Assembly (NCBI GenBank): GCA_028726625.1
Contig: JAQYPT010000007.1
Span: 1-36,764 of the forward strand
Origin: Prevotellaceae bacterium
GTDB taxonomy: Bacteria; Bacteroidota; Bacteroidia; Bacteroidales; Bacteroidaceae
Direction: 5' to 3'
Length of the DNA stretch: 36,764 nucleotides
Below the pieces are notes generated by a model. That model did not search any database. It was given only the letters and a program-made list of their open reading frames with translations, and was not told the origin of the DNA. Every line of letters starts with the position of its first letter. Within the stretch, counting starts at the first letter, position 1. This document shows, piece after piece, positions 17,069 through 25,002 of the stretch. The translations under genes were made by a program, and so were the position numbers.

Positions 17069-18129
17069 TGACAATGAATAGAATGAAAACTTACCTATAC
17101 TGTTGCCTCTCGGTCATGCTCTTCGGTTTGTCAGCATGCGAGAACGAGTTGGAACTTGACACAAAGACGGCCAGCAAGCAACTGTCGGTGAATGGATTCA
17201 TCAATGCCGACAGCACCGTTAACAGACTGTTGGTGTCGTTCACGGGCATTGATCATCCTACAATTGTCACCGATGCCACTATCAAAGTATCGGTCAATGG
17301 AAACCTGCGTGAAACCGTTCATGAGCTTCCAGCTGGCTCGGAACAATACATCATTCATGGTCGTTTCAACCCTGGTGACCATGTGCGTATCGAGATATCC
17401 ACACCTGATAACAACTATCAGGCTTCCATAGAGGAGACGGTGCCGCAGCCCATTGACAAGATTGAACGCATCAGTACCGAGTTTGTCAAGGACGTAAGCT
17501 ATGTGGACGAATATGAAATGGCGCGGGTAGACAACCTGCAAAAAATCAATCTCTCATTTCAAGACAATGGAAAGCAGGCCGATTATTACCGTCTGACACT
17601 GGCAGGATACCAGACTATCATGAACACACAGTTTAACTACACGCTGCGAAGAAAAGAGGCCACCTACCGATATTTCGTCAACGACATGGGCAGTTCGTAC
17701 ATTGCTACGGGCGACCCAATCATCATGGAAGGCAGGGTCTGCACACCTTCAACAGACATGAGCTTTGCCTCACCCAACAATGTGGTGAACCAAATGGGCG
17801 TCTTCAACGACCTTTTGTTCAACGGACAGGAATGTTCCATCAGCGTATATTCCAAACTGTATCAATTCAATAAAATATCTGATCCAGAGATGAAGACATC
17901 GCTTGACTTGGTGGCAACCATCTCGTCGTACACAACAGCGGCCTATTACTATCTGAAAGCCATGAATCTGAAGAAGTCAACGTATTATAGTGACTATAAC
18001 GATTTGACCGGTCCCATCAAGATGCCGTCAAATGTTAAGGGCGGAACAGGCTTGGTGGGATTCTACACTTCGAAGTCGATACCAGTTCATGTCTACGGAA
18101 CTGATCGATATCCGCACCTATACGAGTGA
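17068..18129 (+). CDS. DUF4249 lipoprotein, partner of the upstream TonB receptor
   Basis: A 353-residue envelope lipoprotein: MKTYLYCCLSVMLFGLSAC gives a lipobox with the acceptor Cys at 24. The start of the mature part (KQLSVNGFINADSTVNRLLV) and the later HVRIEISTPDN and ASIEETVPQPIDKI segments fit DUF4249, an all-beta family encoded next to TonB receptors in Bacteroidota. The ATG at 17068 overlaps the receptor stop in a TAATG junction; ATGs at 17074 and 17083 are also possible. Coupled translation suggests a stoichiometric complex, perhaps a surface substrate-binding component analogous to SusD; this is inference. Confidence 0.87.
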   Translation: MTMNRMKTYLYCCLSVMLFGLSACENELELDTKTASKQLSVNGFINADSTVNRLLVSFTGIDHPTIVTDATIKVSVNGNLRETVHELPAGSEQYIIHGRFNPGDHVRIEISTPDNNYQASIEETVPQPIDKIERISTEFVKDVSYVDEYEMARVDNLQKINLSFQDNGKQADYYRLTLAGYQTIMNTQFNYTLRRKEATYRYFVNDMGSSYIATGDPIIMEGRVCTPSTDMSFASPNNVVNQMGVFNDLLFNGQECSISVYSKLYQFNKISDPEMKTSLDLVATISSYTTAAYYYLKAMNLKKSTYYSDYNDLTGPIKMPSNVKGGTGLVGFYTSKSIPVHVYGTDRYPHLYE

Positions 18130-18152
18130 TAGGATAGGAAGACAAAACATGC

Positions 18153-18202
18153 GAAATGCCGTGTTTCAATAGCACTATTGGAGTATTGATACACGGCATT
18201 TT
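18153..18202. terminator. Bidirectional terminator between convergent genes
   Basis: AATGCCGTGT (18155-18164) pairs with ACACGGCATT (18191-18200), extended by TCAATA/TATTGA inside. It lies between the stop of the DUF4249 gene (plus) and the stop of the PBP4-like gene (minus) and can serve both. Confidence 0.8.
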
Positions 18203-18218
18203 CGTGAGAATACACTTG

Positions 18219-19460
18219 TTATTCTACCAGTTTCTCGCACAACTTACGTTGCAATACGCGGGCATCGAGAACAGACATCTCGCTGCTCATCACGGCAAAT
18301 GCCAAGTCGTGTCCGTTGCTTCCACGGCAATATCCCGCCAGTGAACTAATGCCATAAGGATGAGACAGAGTACCCGTTTTAGCGTGTATCTTGCCTCTTG
18401 TCTTGGGTCCTGTCATCTCATGTGCCAACGAACCATCAACGCCAGCTATCGCAAGGTTTTGCATAAGCATCGTGTGAAGACTCTTATCCTTATAGCCATA
18501 CACGAGAATCGCCGTCAATGCTTGAGGAGAAAGATGATTGTAAGTACACAAACCACACCCATCATGCACAACCAATGAGGTGTCGGTCATGCCGAGATCC
18601 TCTCTTAAAAACTTTCTAAGATATGCTACCCCCGTAGCTGTTGGGTCGGCTTGCGTGTTAATACGGTTGCCAATGGTGTACAGCAGTGCGGTGGACTGGG
18701 TGTTGGAACTGTTCTTCCACATGCGCTTAATAATGCGATGAATGGGGGTGCCGTATCTGTAAATAACCTTTGAACCAGCAGGCATCGCACCCAATACCAC
18801 CTGACTGTCAGCGAAAGCGATACCCTGAGTGCGCATCACGCTCTTCAAACTCTTCATCACTCGAGGCGCACCTTTGTAAAACAAGCCGTATCGACTGAAT
18901 GATAAATCCCATGGATACCAATGCTCTTCGCTTTTCACAGGCTCCTGAATCACGAGATCAACATAAATCTTGCCAACCACTCTATTGATTCCTCTCTTCT
19001 TTGCAGCCTGCCCAAATCGCACAAGCTCCTGTTCGTTGAGCTGTGGATCCAGGCTTCCCTTGAAGGTTAGGTCGCCCTGCAGGACACCATCAGACACCTT
19101 TCCCCGCAGATACAAGCCCGTAATATACAGATAGTCGCTGCCCAAAAGATGAAGACCTGCCACGCCACAAAGCAACTTCAAGCACGAGGCTGAAGGCTGT
19201 GACAAGGTTTCTTGATAGCCATATACGGGTTTATCCGCTGTAAGGTCGTACACATGAAAGGCGAATTTGCCCTGCACTCTGGGGCCTTGTGCGAACGTTG
19301 CCAAGCGCGAACGTAGGCTATCGTCAATCGCTATATCTAGTTTCTTTCCTTTTGGTTCTTTCTGATGGGTGTCGCTACAAGCCATGATTAGCAGCGCAAC
19401 ACTCATCAAAATCATCAATGGAGTTGGCGCAACCGCCATCGTTCTTAAGATTTTCCTCAT
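18219..19460 (-). CDS. dacB: D-alanyl-D-alanine carboxypeptidase/endopeptidase, PBP4 type (peptidase S13)
   Basis: Periplasmic penicillin-binding protein that trims or opens peptidoglycan cross-links. All three active-site motifs are present: S92-C-L-K95, S251-S252-N253 and K361-T-G. The N-terminus has a hydrophobic segment ending in LLIMACSD, a likely lipobox (Cys28). The 413 residues are slightly short for S13 enzymes, whose inserted domains vary. Start choice: the ATG at 19460 is used; an in-frame ATG at 19439 is also possible, because a TAACTTTG -7-like element sits at 19474-19467, leaving almost no leader. It is convergent with the DUF4249 gene. Confidence 0.88.
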   Translation of the reverse strand: MRKILRTMAVAPTPLMILMSVALLIMACSDTHQKEPKGKKLDIAIDDSLRSRLATFAQGPRVQGKFAFHVYDLTADKPVYGYQETLSQPSASCLKLLCGVAGLHLLGSDYLYITGLYLRGKVSDGVLQGDLTFKGSLDPQLNEQELVRFGQAAKKRGINRVVGKIYVDLVIQEPVKSEEHWYPWDLSFSRYGLFYKGAPRVMKSLKSVMRTQGIAFADSQVVLGAMPAGSKVIYRYGTPIHRIIKRMWKNSSNTQSTALLYTIGNRINTQADPTATGVAYLRKFLREDLGMTDTSLVVHDGCGLCTYNHLSPQALTAILVYGYKDKSLHTMLMQNLAIAGVDGSLAHEMTGPKTRGKIHAKTGTLSHPYGISSLAGYCRGSNGHDLAFAVMSSEMSVLDARVLQRKLCEKLVE

Positions 19461-19535
19461 AGGCTGCAAAGTTAATCATTTCTTTCCTAAACAACTTATC
19501 ACAAAGGAAAGAATGAAAACCGCCCAGGTACTCAT

Positions 19536-20189
19536 CTACTCAAACGTGATTTCACCGAAGAAATCGGGACGATGGAAATCGGGCTTCTCGATGTTGATAG
19601 GGTTCCATGATAGGAAATGCGGCTTCTTCAAGGCATCACCACATTTGTAGAAGTTGGCGCGGATGGTCTTCCCACTCAGGGATTTGATGTCATGCATGAA
19701 GAAAGTCTTGAGCGGAATGATGAAAGCCATCTGCCAATCATAAGGCCCTTTGAGTTCATCAAAAGGTCGACGGCCAAGCGATGACCAGCGATCAACCTGG
19801 TCCAATACCGTCTGAGGAGCTAACGTTCTGCCTTCTCTTCCTTTGCCACATCCCACCAAGATGGTTCCTCCACAATTGCATTCTATATTATAATAGGTGC
19901 CATCATCGGCAGGTTGTGAGAAAAATTCGCAACAGGAGTCCTCCCAAACATGCCCATTATCCTGAGGAGCCGCCGCGCGAATGGAGTCCTCTTTCACACG
20001 AAAGTGCAAGAAGATAGCACGGTCACTATAAGCAATCCGAAAGACTACCTGTGGCGTATAGGGATATTTCTCGGCCCAGTTGGCTTGATTAATCACATGA
20101 TATTCTACCCCCTCCTCATCCATCATAGAAGGAATGATGGCTGCGGCATAAGGATGCTGCTTGAGTTTTTTTACTGTTAGTTTTTCCAT
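19536..20189 (-). CDS. CBM9-like carbohydrate-binding domain protein
   Basis: A 217-residue protein made of one carbohydrate-binding family 9-like beta-sandwich. Typical landmarks are FRIAYSDRAIFLHFRVKED, the HVWEDSCCEFFSQP strand with acidic and aromatic residues, YYNIECNCGG, and the late FHRPDFFGEITFE ending. No signal peptide is seen, so it would be cytoplasmic, unlike most CBM9-like domains attached to secreted enzymes. It starts 7 nt after the kinase-like gene and is surely co-transcribed. A role in sugar-derivative handling with that kinase is inferred; no catalytic motif is visible. Confidence 0.8.
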   Translation of the reverse strand: MEKLTVKKLKQHPYAAAIIPSMMDEEGVEYHVINQANWAEKYPYTPQVVFRIAYSDRAIFLHFRVKEDSIRAAAPQDNGHVWEDSCCEFFSQPADDGTYYNIECNCGGTILVGCGKGREGRTLAPQTVLDQVDRWSSLGRRPFDELKGPYDWQMAFIIPLKTFFMHDIKSLSGKTIRANFYKCGDALKKPHFLSWNPINIEKPDFHRPDFFGEITFE

Positions 20190-20196
20190 GACAGGT

Positions 20197-21294
20197 TTAT
20201 TGATTCAAACAAGTATGAATGAAGGACACCATTTCGGGCTCATGAGCGCAAACACGACGGAACAAACACAACTGATTCTGCGTGCGCACCAAATTATGCT
20301 TGTCGTAGTTGATCTTATAATAGGTATCACCATTGATGTAATCGGCCAGGAACCTCACGCACTGCATGTACGGAAAGAGCTTGGCGGCATACGGCAGATT
20401 CTCTATTTCGATGGGTTCCAAGAAGCGTTGAGCCGACTCAAGATAGCCCTTCGTAAATGCCTCAAAGATGTCCATTCGGAAGTCTATTTGGTCAAATTCT
20501 TTTGAATCTTCGGCAACGGTATTGGCACCTGTGCGCAGAAAATCGCCGTAATCAGAGAACACGAAACTGGGCATCACCGTATCCAAGTCGATGACACACA
20601 GAACCTTTCCATCCTTATCGAACATCATGTTGTTCACCTTGGTGTCACAATGACAGATGCGTTTCTTCAATTTTCCCTCGCGATACAAGCGTTCGGCCTT
20701 GCACATCTCCTCGGCATACTGCTCCAGTTCGTCCAAGATGGGCTGCACCTCTGCCACTCTTCCCACCTTATCTTCGGCTACGGCCTCGCGCAATTGGCGC
20801 ATGCGCAGCTCCATGTTGTGGAAATCGGGAATAGTTTCGCCCAACTGTTCAGGCACGTCCACCAACATCGACTCGAAGTTTCCAAAGGCCTTACCGGCAT
20901 GATATGAGTATTCTGGATTGACGGTTTCATAGGTTTTGGCATCAGGAATGAACAAAGAGAGCCGCCAATACAGGCCTTCATCATCCTTGTAATAAGTCTT
21001 TCCCTCAGCCGTTTGGACAAACCGCAGCACCTTTCTGTCCAGGTCATCCTCACCCTTTTCTTCCAGTTTTTGGCGGATATGCGCCGTCACCACCTCTATG
21101 TTGCGCTGCAACAGGTCTACATCCGTAAAGATGGCGTCGTTGATGCGTTGCAATACATAATCAGGAGTGTCCTGATTTTGTGTCACCACTCGATACGTGT
21201 CGTTAATCAAACCATTGCCCAAAGGCAATATGCGGTCTACCGTCCCCACAGTTTCAAAGTGAGAAACTATCTGTTTAAGTTGTTCATTTTCCAT
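20197..21294 (-). CDS. Phosphotransferase-family kinase, N-acetylhexosamine 1-kinase (NahK)-like
   Basis: Cytoplasmic kinase of the APH/choline-kinase fold, 365 residues. The glycine-rich LPLGNGLINDTY (about 24-35), the catalytic loop HCDTKVNNMMFD (H215, D217, N221/N222) and the metal-binding VIDLDTV (D236/D238) are all intact. Sequence and length fit the NahK-like group found in gut and oral Bacteroidales, which phosphorylates N-acetylhexosamines at C1 in glycan salvage. The start at 21294 is chosen because homologues begin shortly before the FETVGTVDRILPLG-type segment; an ATG at 21345 would add 17 unusual residues. A TATTTTTG element at 21395-21388 may be its -7 box. Substrate is inferred. 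Confidence 0.82.
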   Translation of the reverse strand: MENEQLKQIVSHFETVGTVDRILPLGNGLINDTYRVVTQNQDTPDYVLQRINDAIFTDVDLLQRNIEVVTAHIRQKLEEKGEDDLDRKVLRFVQTAEGKTYYKDDEGLYWRLSLFIPDAKTYETVNPEYSYHAGKAFGNFESMLVDVPEQLGETIPDFHNMELRMRQLREAVAEDKVGRVAEVQPILDELEQYAEEMCKAERLYREGKLKKRICHCDTKVNNMMFDKDGKVLCVIDLDTVMPSFVFSDYGDFLRTGANTVAEDSKEFDQIDFRMDIFEAFTKGYLESAQRFLEPIEIENLPYAAKLFPYMQCVRFLADYINGDTYYKINYDKHNLVRTQNQLCLFRRVCAHEPEMVSFIHTCLNQ

Positions 21295-21427
21295 GCATCT
21301 TATTGTTTGAGGGTTGATTTTTTCAATAGATACGGCGCATTTCAAGACCGCTCCACCGTCTCCTGTTCATGATTGTAATAGATACCGCAAAAATAAAGAA
21401 TTATTCCCAAACGACAAAATGCGATGG

Positions 21428-22816
21428 CTAAGAAGATGCCTGTTGCATCTTATGGAGCCACTTGCCGCTGAACAATCGGTACAAGAAGATACAACCCCGG
21501 AAGGCCAATTCAATGGCCATGGCTGTCCAAACGCCCGCCAGTCCATATTGAGGAGCCAGCATGGCGGCCAAGGTAAGGCGCACGCACCACATGGACAGCA
21601 GGTTCATTATGGCAGGTTTCAGGGTGTCACCAGCCCCAACGCACACACTGTAAACAACGATGGCAGCGGCAAAGAAAGGTTCGGCGAAGGCCTCGATGCG
21701 CAGGCTCTGGATGCCCAACACACGGATTTCCTCCACCGGTGTGAGCACACCGATCATCTCTGGAGCGAAGATGTACATCAGTATACCCATGAAAGCCATG
21801 ACGCCCATGCCCAGCCACACCGTCATGTGGGCGAAGCTCTTGCAGATGTCATAGCGCCTGGCACCCGCACTCTGTCCCACCAACGTGGTTGCCGCTTCAC
21901 CAATACCATATCCCGGCATGTAGCAAAGGCTCTCGGCGGTGATGGCGAAGGTGTTGGCGGCGATGGACACCTTACCCAAAGGTGCCACGATGATAATGCT
22001 TACAATCTGCGCCCCACTCATCAAAATGGATTGGGCAGCCATCGGTGCACCTATCTTCAAGGCGTTCGTCACGTAGTTTGACATCCATCTGAAAGGACCC
22101 TCGTCTTGCTTCAAAGCCAAAATCTTGTTGCGGAAGATCGCAAAATAGGCCTGCATCACCGAACCAATGAGATAGGCAGTTGCGGTTCCAAAAGCCGCTC
22201 CCAACACCCCTAAATGCAAGATGTAGATGAAAAAATAATTAAAACACACGTCCATGATGCACATGCCCACACTCATCATACTGGGTATTTGCATGTTGCC
22301 CGAGCATTTGAGCATGGCGCCTGTGAGGTTGGCCAGTTGGATGAAAGGCATGGCTAAAGCAAAAACCAGGAAATAAAGCGAGGCATCGTGTGCGATGTCT
22401 TCCGTTCCGCCCAGCCAGTAGGGTAGTGGTTGATAAATAAACAGTGCAATGACCGCAATAACCACACTTAGTAGAAGACAACAGATAAGTCCATGCCTGA
22501 ACACTTGTCGTGCTTTCACAAAGTCGTTGGCTCCGATGAAATGGGCTACCTGCACGGAGAAGCCCATGGATGCCGAAGCGGTGATGCTACCCAACAACCA
22601 GGTTGTACTCTCTACCAAACCAATAGATGCTGACGGATTGGTTCCCAAATGTCCCACCATCGATGCGTCTATGAAGAACATCAGTACGGTGGTGATTTGG
22701 GCAAGAATAGAAGGAATACTCAACTGTACTATCAAGTTGAGCTTCTCACCATTCGTCATGCTCCTACCCTCACGAATGCTGGCCAGCAATGCATCTGTTT
22801 TGGTCGTTGAAAACAT
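21428..22816 (-). CDS. MATE-family efflux transporter
   Basis: Inner-membrane Na+/H+-driven multidrug and toxin extrusion transporter with about 12 transmembrane helices in 462 residues, the usual length. The first helix region (LSIPSILAQITTVLMFFIDA) with the SMVGHLG motif and the internally repeated second half (ALKIGAPMAAQSILMSGAQI, GYGIGEAATTLVGQSAGA) are typical. The start is set at the ATG at 22816: the in-frame upstream extension to 23032 is encoded by a tandem intergenic repeat and is not part of the family. Probable transcription starts lie within that repeat, where TATCTTTG and TACCTTTG elements occur. Substrate cannot be assigned. Confidence 0.9.
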   Translation of the reverse strand: MFSTTKTDALLASIREGRSMTNGEKLNLIVQLSIPSILAQITTVLMFFIDASMVGHLGTNPSASIGLVESTTWLLGSITASASMGFSVQVAHFIGANDFVKARQVFRHGLICCLLLSVVIAVIALFIYQPLPYWLGGTEDIAHDASLYFLVFALAMPFIQLANLTGAMLKCSGNMQIPSMMSVGMCIMDVCFNYFFIYILHLGVLGAAFGTATAYLIGSVMQAYFAIFRNKILALKQDEGPFRWMSNYVTNALKIGAPMAAQSILMSGAQIVSIIIVAPLGKVSIAANTFAITAESLCYMPGYGIGEAATTLVGQSAGARRYDICKSFAHMTVWLGMGVMAFMGILMYIFAPEMIGVLTPVEEIRVLGIQSLRIEAFAEPFFAAAIVVYSVCVGAGDTLKPAIMNLLSMWCVRLTLAAMLAPQYGLAGVWTAMAIELAFRGCIFLYRLFSGKWLHKMQQASS

Positions 22817-22838
22817 CTCGTCTAATTCTGTGATACAG

Positions 22839-22970
22839 ATAGCGCAAGCCGAAGACAAAGAAAGTTTACTTGCTTTGTTGAGGCGAAGCCTATCTTCTGC
22901 AAAGATAGCGCAAGCCGAGTGCAAAGAAAGTTTACTTGCTTTGTTGAGTCGAAGCCTATCATTTGCAAAG
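22839..22970. repeat. Two tandem 66-bp units in the MATE leader, each next to a -7 element
   Basis: Units 22839-22904 and 22905-22970 are about 60/66 identical. On the minus strand the units are preceded by TACCTTTG (22976-22969) and TATCTTTG (22910-22903), both good Bacteroidota -7 boxes, then AGGC-loop-GCCT hairpins. A diverged third copy lies at 34295-34350. The units keep an open frame, which creates a false N-terminal extension of the MATE gene. Confidence 0.75.
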
Positions 22971-23057
22971 GTACGGATTATAATTTGTTTTGTGTGAGAT
23001 TTTTCAGAAAATCCTTTACGATTACGTTCCATGTATCAACACATCGTCCAGCGAGGC

Positions 23058-23079
23058 GGAACGTGATGAATCACGTTCC
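23058..23079. repeat. Perfect short palindrome
   Basis: GGAACGTGAT (23058-23067), a GA loop and ATCACGTTCC (23070-23079) form a perfect 10-bp stem with almost no loop. It may be cruciform DNA or an operator-like site upstream of the MATE gene. No T-run follows. Confidence 0.55.
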
Positions 23080-23127
23080 TACATTGTTCGATAAAATGAC
23101 AATAAAATGAAACGTAAGAATGTGAAA

Positions 23128-23466
23128 TCTAGAAAAAATCAATAGGCTTATGGTAGGCAAGCGGCCACTTCTCCTAGTAAGAAATCAACATTTTTAGGGC
23201 AAGACCATTAGTTTTACCCAACTAATAGGGTCACTTTGCGATGTAATAGATACCATATTGAGGGGTAAAAGCATGCTTATTGAGCCTCAAGAGCAATGCT
23301 TTTGTGCATAAGGGCAGCGAAAACTTATTGAATAGTCCACAAATAATCCTCAATTTACTGAAATTCAACAATTTACAAAAATATCTTATTATTGGCGTAT
23401 TTTCGACCAGACCAGAGGTTGATGACTTAGAAGCAAATTATAGAGGGCTTATTGTCAAGAATATTT
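23128..23466 (+). repeat. Dispersed intergenic repeat, copy B
   Basis: Same landmarks and spacing as at 13288-13625: CTAGAAAAAA, TTTTACCC..CTAAT..TCACTTTG, 28 nt, AAAAGCATGC (23267-23276), 17 nt, CAATGCTTTTG (23294-23304), GGCGTAT (23394), TTGTCAA (23452). Together with the RNA candidate to its right it explains most of the gap 22971-24285, where no protein gene is supported. Confidence 0.7.
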
Positions 23467-23561
23467 CCACTACGCATCATTCTTTTCAGGTGCCATTGCC
23501 TGCTTAACTACAACGTCGCGCGGGTGCATCATCAAACGAGCAGATGGTAAAAACAAGACAT

Positions 23562-23596
23562 AAAAAAAGCGATTCACCTCTTCAGTGTAATCGCTC
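23562..23596 (-). terminator. Intrinsic terminator of the candidate RNA
   Basis: On the minus strand GCGATT (23594-23589) and AATCGC (23574-23569), with GTG/CAC-type pairs inside, form the stem and seven T residues follow (23568-23562). Confidence 0.8.
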
Positions 23597-23704
23597 CTTA
23601 TCATATTGATTTCTTTCTATAATCTCTCAAAAAGGGAAGTATTTTTGTTTCTCTCGCGCCCCTCCCGCGGCGTAGCCAGTGCAGCATATTGCTGCGACTA
23701 GGCT

Positions 23705-24034
23705 TTTCATCCAATCCTAAACAATCTTTTACCTAACCTTCTCCAACGCTTATCATGTGGTTGGAGCCTTTTACTATTGAAGATTTCTCCTTACTAACAA
23801 CCTTAATTTTTACCTTAACTAACCCTATTTTCGTCTATCCTAAAACACTTTTACCTTGACTAAACCTATCTTCTGTCTATCCTAAATCTTATTTACCTTG
23901 ACTAATACCTCTTCTGTGTCTATCCTAAAATCTTTTACCTTAACCAATACCTCTTCAATGTTATCCTCTGTCAAACTTTCTCTTTACCAACTAATACCTG
24001 ATATCTTCATCTTTTACCTTTGGGTCTAATACTT
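23705..24034 (-). repeat. Degenerate tandem repeat, period 41-43 nt
   Basis: Plus-strand landmarks TCTATCCTAAA begin at 23834, 23876 and 23919, with a diverged TTATCCT at about 23961, each followed by TTTACCTTGACTAA or a variant; diverged units extend to 23716 and about 24030. Read on the minus strand each unit carries AGTCAAGGTAAA then TTTAGGATAGAC. The units keep length but not exact sequence. Confidence 0.7.
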
Positions 24035-24112
24035 ATGATATCTCTCAAATTTTCAATTGAATCGATTTTATTTCGAACGTCTCCCGGCATCCTTTTTGTC
24101 TCATTGACGATG

Positions 24113-24143
24113 CAAAGATACTGCTGTTTCCGCACACAACCAA
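24113..24143 (-). promoter_or_regulatory. Promoter of the candidate RNA
   Basis: TATCTTTG (24120-24113, minus strand) is a perfect TAnnTTTG box; TTGG (24143-24140) lies 19 nt upstream as a near-match to TTTG. Predicted start is about 24107. Confidence 0.65.
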
Positions 24144-24222
24144 GAAACTGTAGGTAGTTTTTACACAAAAACAATGTTTCTTGATGTAAATCAAAATGAA
24201 ATTGATATATCCATATAACAAC

Positions 24223-24271
24223 AAAAGGCCAAGCACGTCGTCCGAATTTGAAGGACTTGCTTGGCCTTTTT
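24223..24271. terminator. Terminator of the glyQS-FKBP operon (bidirectional)
   Basis: AAAAGGCCAAGCA (24223-24235) pairs perfectly with TGCTTGGCCTTTT (24258-24270). It lies 15 nt past the FKBP stop codon and has A- and T-runs on both sides. Confidence 0.88.
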
Positions 24272-24285
24272 AGTTGGCATTCAGC

Positions 24286-24945
24286 CTATTTCTTGATCCA
24301 AGAACCTGATACTGCACCTGCTCGGGTAGGAGCTTTAGGGCGATAATAGCCCGCCAAACCGATATCGAAAATCAGCGTTGAATAGCCGGGGATTTCGCTT
24401 TTGGGAGCTTTCTCCGTACCATAGCCCAATTTATAAGGGATGTAAACCTCCCAACGGTCACCAACAGACATGTGCAACAGTGCCGTGGTAAAGCCGTCGA
24501 CAAGTCCACTCACCGCCAATCGGGCAGGATTCATGGTTTGCGGATTGTACGCACCCGAATAGCTACGGTCGAACAAATAGCCTGATGTATAGGTGACTGA
24601 GGGGATGAGGCGGCCACGGTAGTTCACCATCACCGAATCGGTGTACAGCGGACTACCCGAGGTACTGTTGCCTTGTTCCAATACATGCACGATGATATAA
24701 TTGTTCAAATCGGCATGAAATTTATGTCCATCGGCTGGCAACGACCAGTTGCGAATGATCATCCAGTTCTGGTCGCCCTTCGCAATTCGCTCTTGCGTGG
24801 CGGCATGAAGCTGTGCGAAATAGGTTTCGTTCTTATGTTGCCAATCGGCAAACTCTTCCACCTCGCCGCTGTCTTCGCTACACGATGCCATTGTGAAGAC
24901 AGTCATCATGAGCAGAAGAAGGTAGCATATTGAATTTTTCTTCAT
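24286..24945 (-). CDS. FKBP-type peptidyl-prolyl cis-trans isomerase lipoprotein
   Basis: Envelope folding factor of 219 residues. The lipobox (TMASC, Cys22) shows it is lipidated; a helical linker (about 30-80) precedes the FKBP domain (about 95-205) with SVMVNYRGRLI, FDRSYSG, VDGFTTALLHMSVGDRWEVY and IPYKLGYG, which are the usual active-site strands. Key pocket residues of FKBPs (Tyr, Phe-Asp, Val-x-Gly) are recognisable. The C-terminal AGAVSGSWIKK tail is ordinary for Bacteroidales homologues. It starts 57 nt after glyQS and shares its transcript. Confidence 0.9.
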   Translation of the reverse strand: MKKNSICYLLLLMMTVFTMASCSEDSGEVEEFADWQHKNETYFAQLHAATQERIAKGDQNWMIIRNWSLPADGHKFHADLNNYIIVHVLEQGNSTSGSPLYTDSVMVNYRGRLIPSVTYTSGYLFDRSYSGAYNPQTMNPARLAVSGLVDGFTTALLHMSVGDRWEVYIPYKLGYGTEKAPKSEIPGYSTLIFDIGLAGYYRPKAPTRAGAVSGSWIKK

Positions 24946-25002
24946 TGTCGTTTCGTTCTAATTTGCCTACATAAGCCTTGGATGGCTTGCAGGCAGTGGG
25001 AT

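Larger units (their letters stand above)
23562..24107 (-). ncRNA. Candidate structured non-coding RNA, about 545 nt
   Basis: A transcription unit on the minus strand with a strong -7 element upstream (24120-24113) and an intrinsic terminator at its end (23596-23562), separated from the FKBP gene by its own terminator. No open frame longer than about 20 codons follows the start in the right direction. The 5' half carries a degenerate tandem repeat (period 41-43 nt). The 3' half carries a CTCCAAC/GTTGGAG stem (23766-23741), a strong bulged hairpin AGCC-AGT-GCAGCA with loop ATA (23704-23674) and a CGCG-rich stem (about 23670-23655). I do not recognise it as tmRNA, RNase P RNA, 6S RNA or SRP RNA. 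Confidence 0.6.

Noticed and set aside
21314..22081. Plus-strand open frame across the MATE 3' end and kinase 5' region
   Set aside because: It overlaps two well-supported minus-strand genes and encodes His/Arg/Gly-rich nonsense.
22817..23032. N-terminal extension of the MATE transporter
   Set aside because: Encoded by two tandem 66-bp repeat units containing -7 boxes; the MATE family begins near the ATG at 22816.
23280..23507. Possible 75-codon gene on the plus strand
   Set aside because: It starts inside dispersed repeat copy B and has no family features or credible start signals.
23705..24034. Periodic 41-43 nt repeats as a CRISPR array
   Set aside because: Repeats are degenerate along their whole length, with no unique spacers alternating with constant repeats, and no cas gene is nearby.
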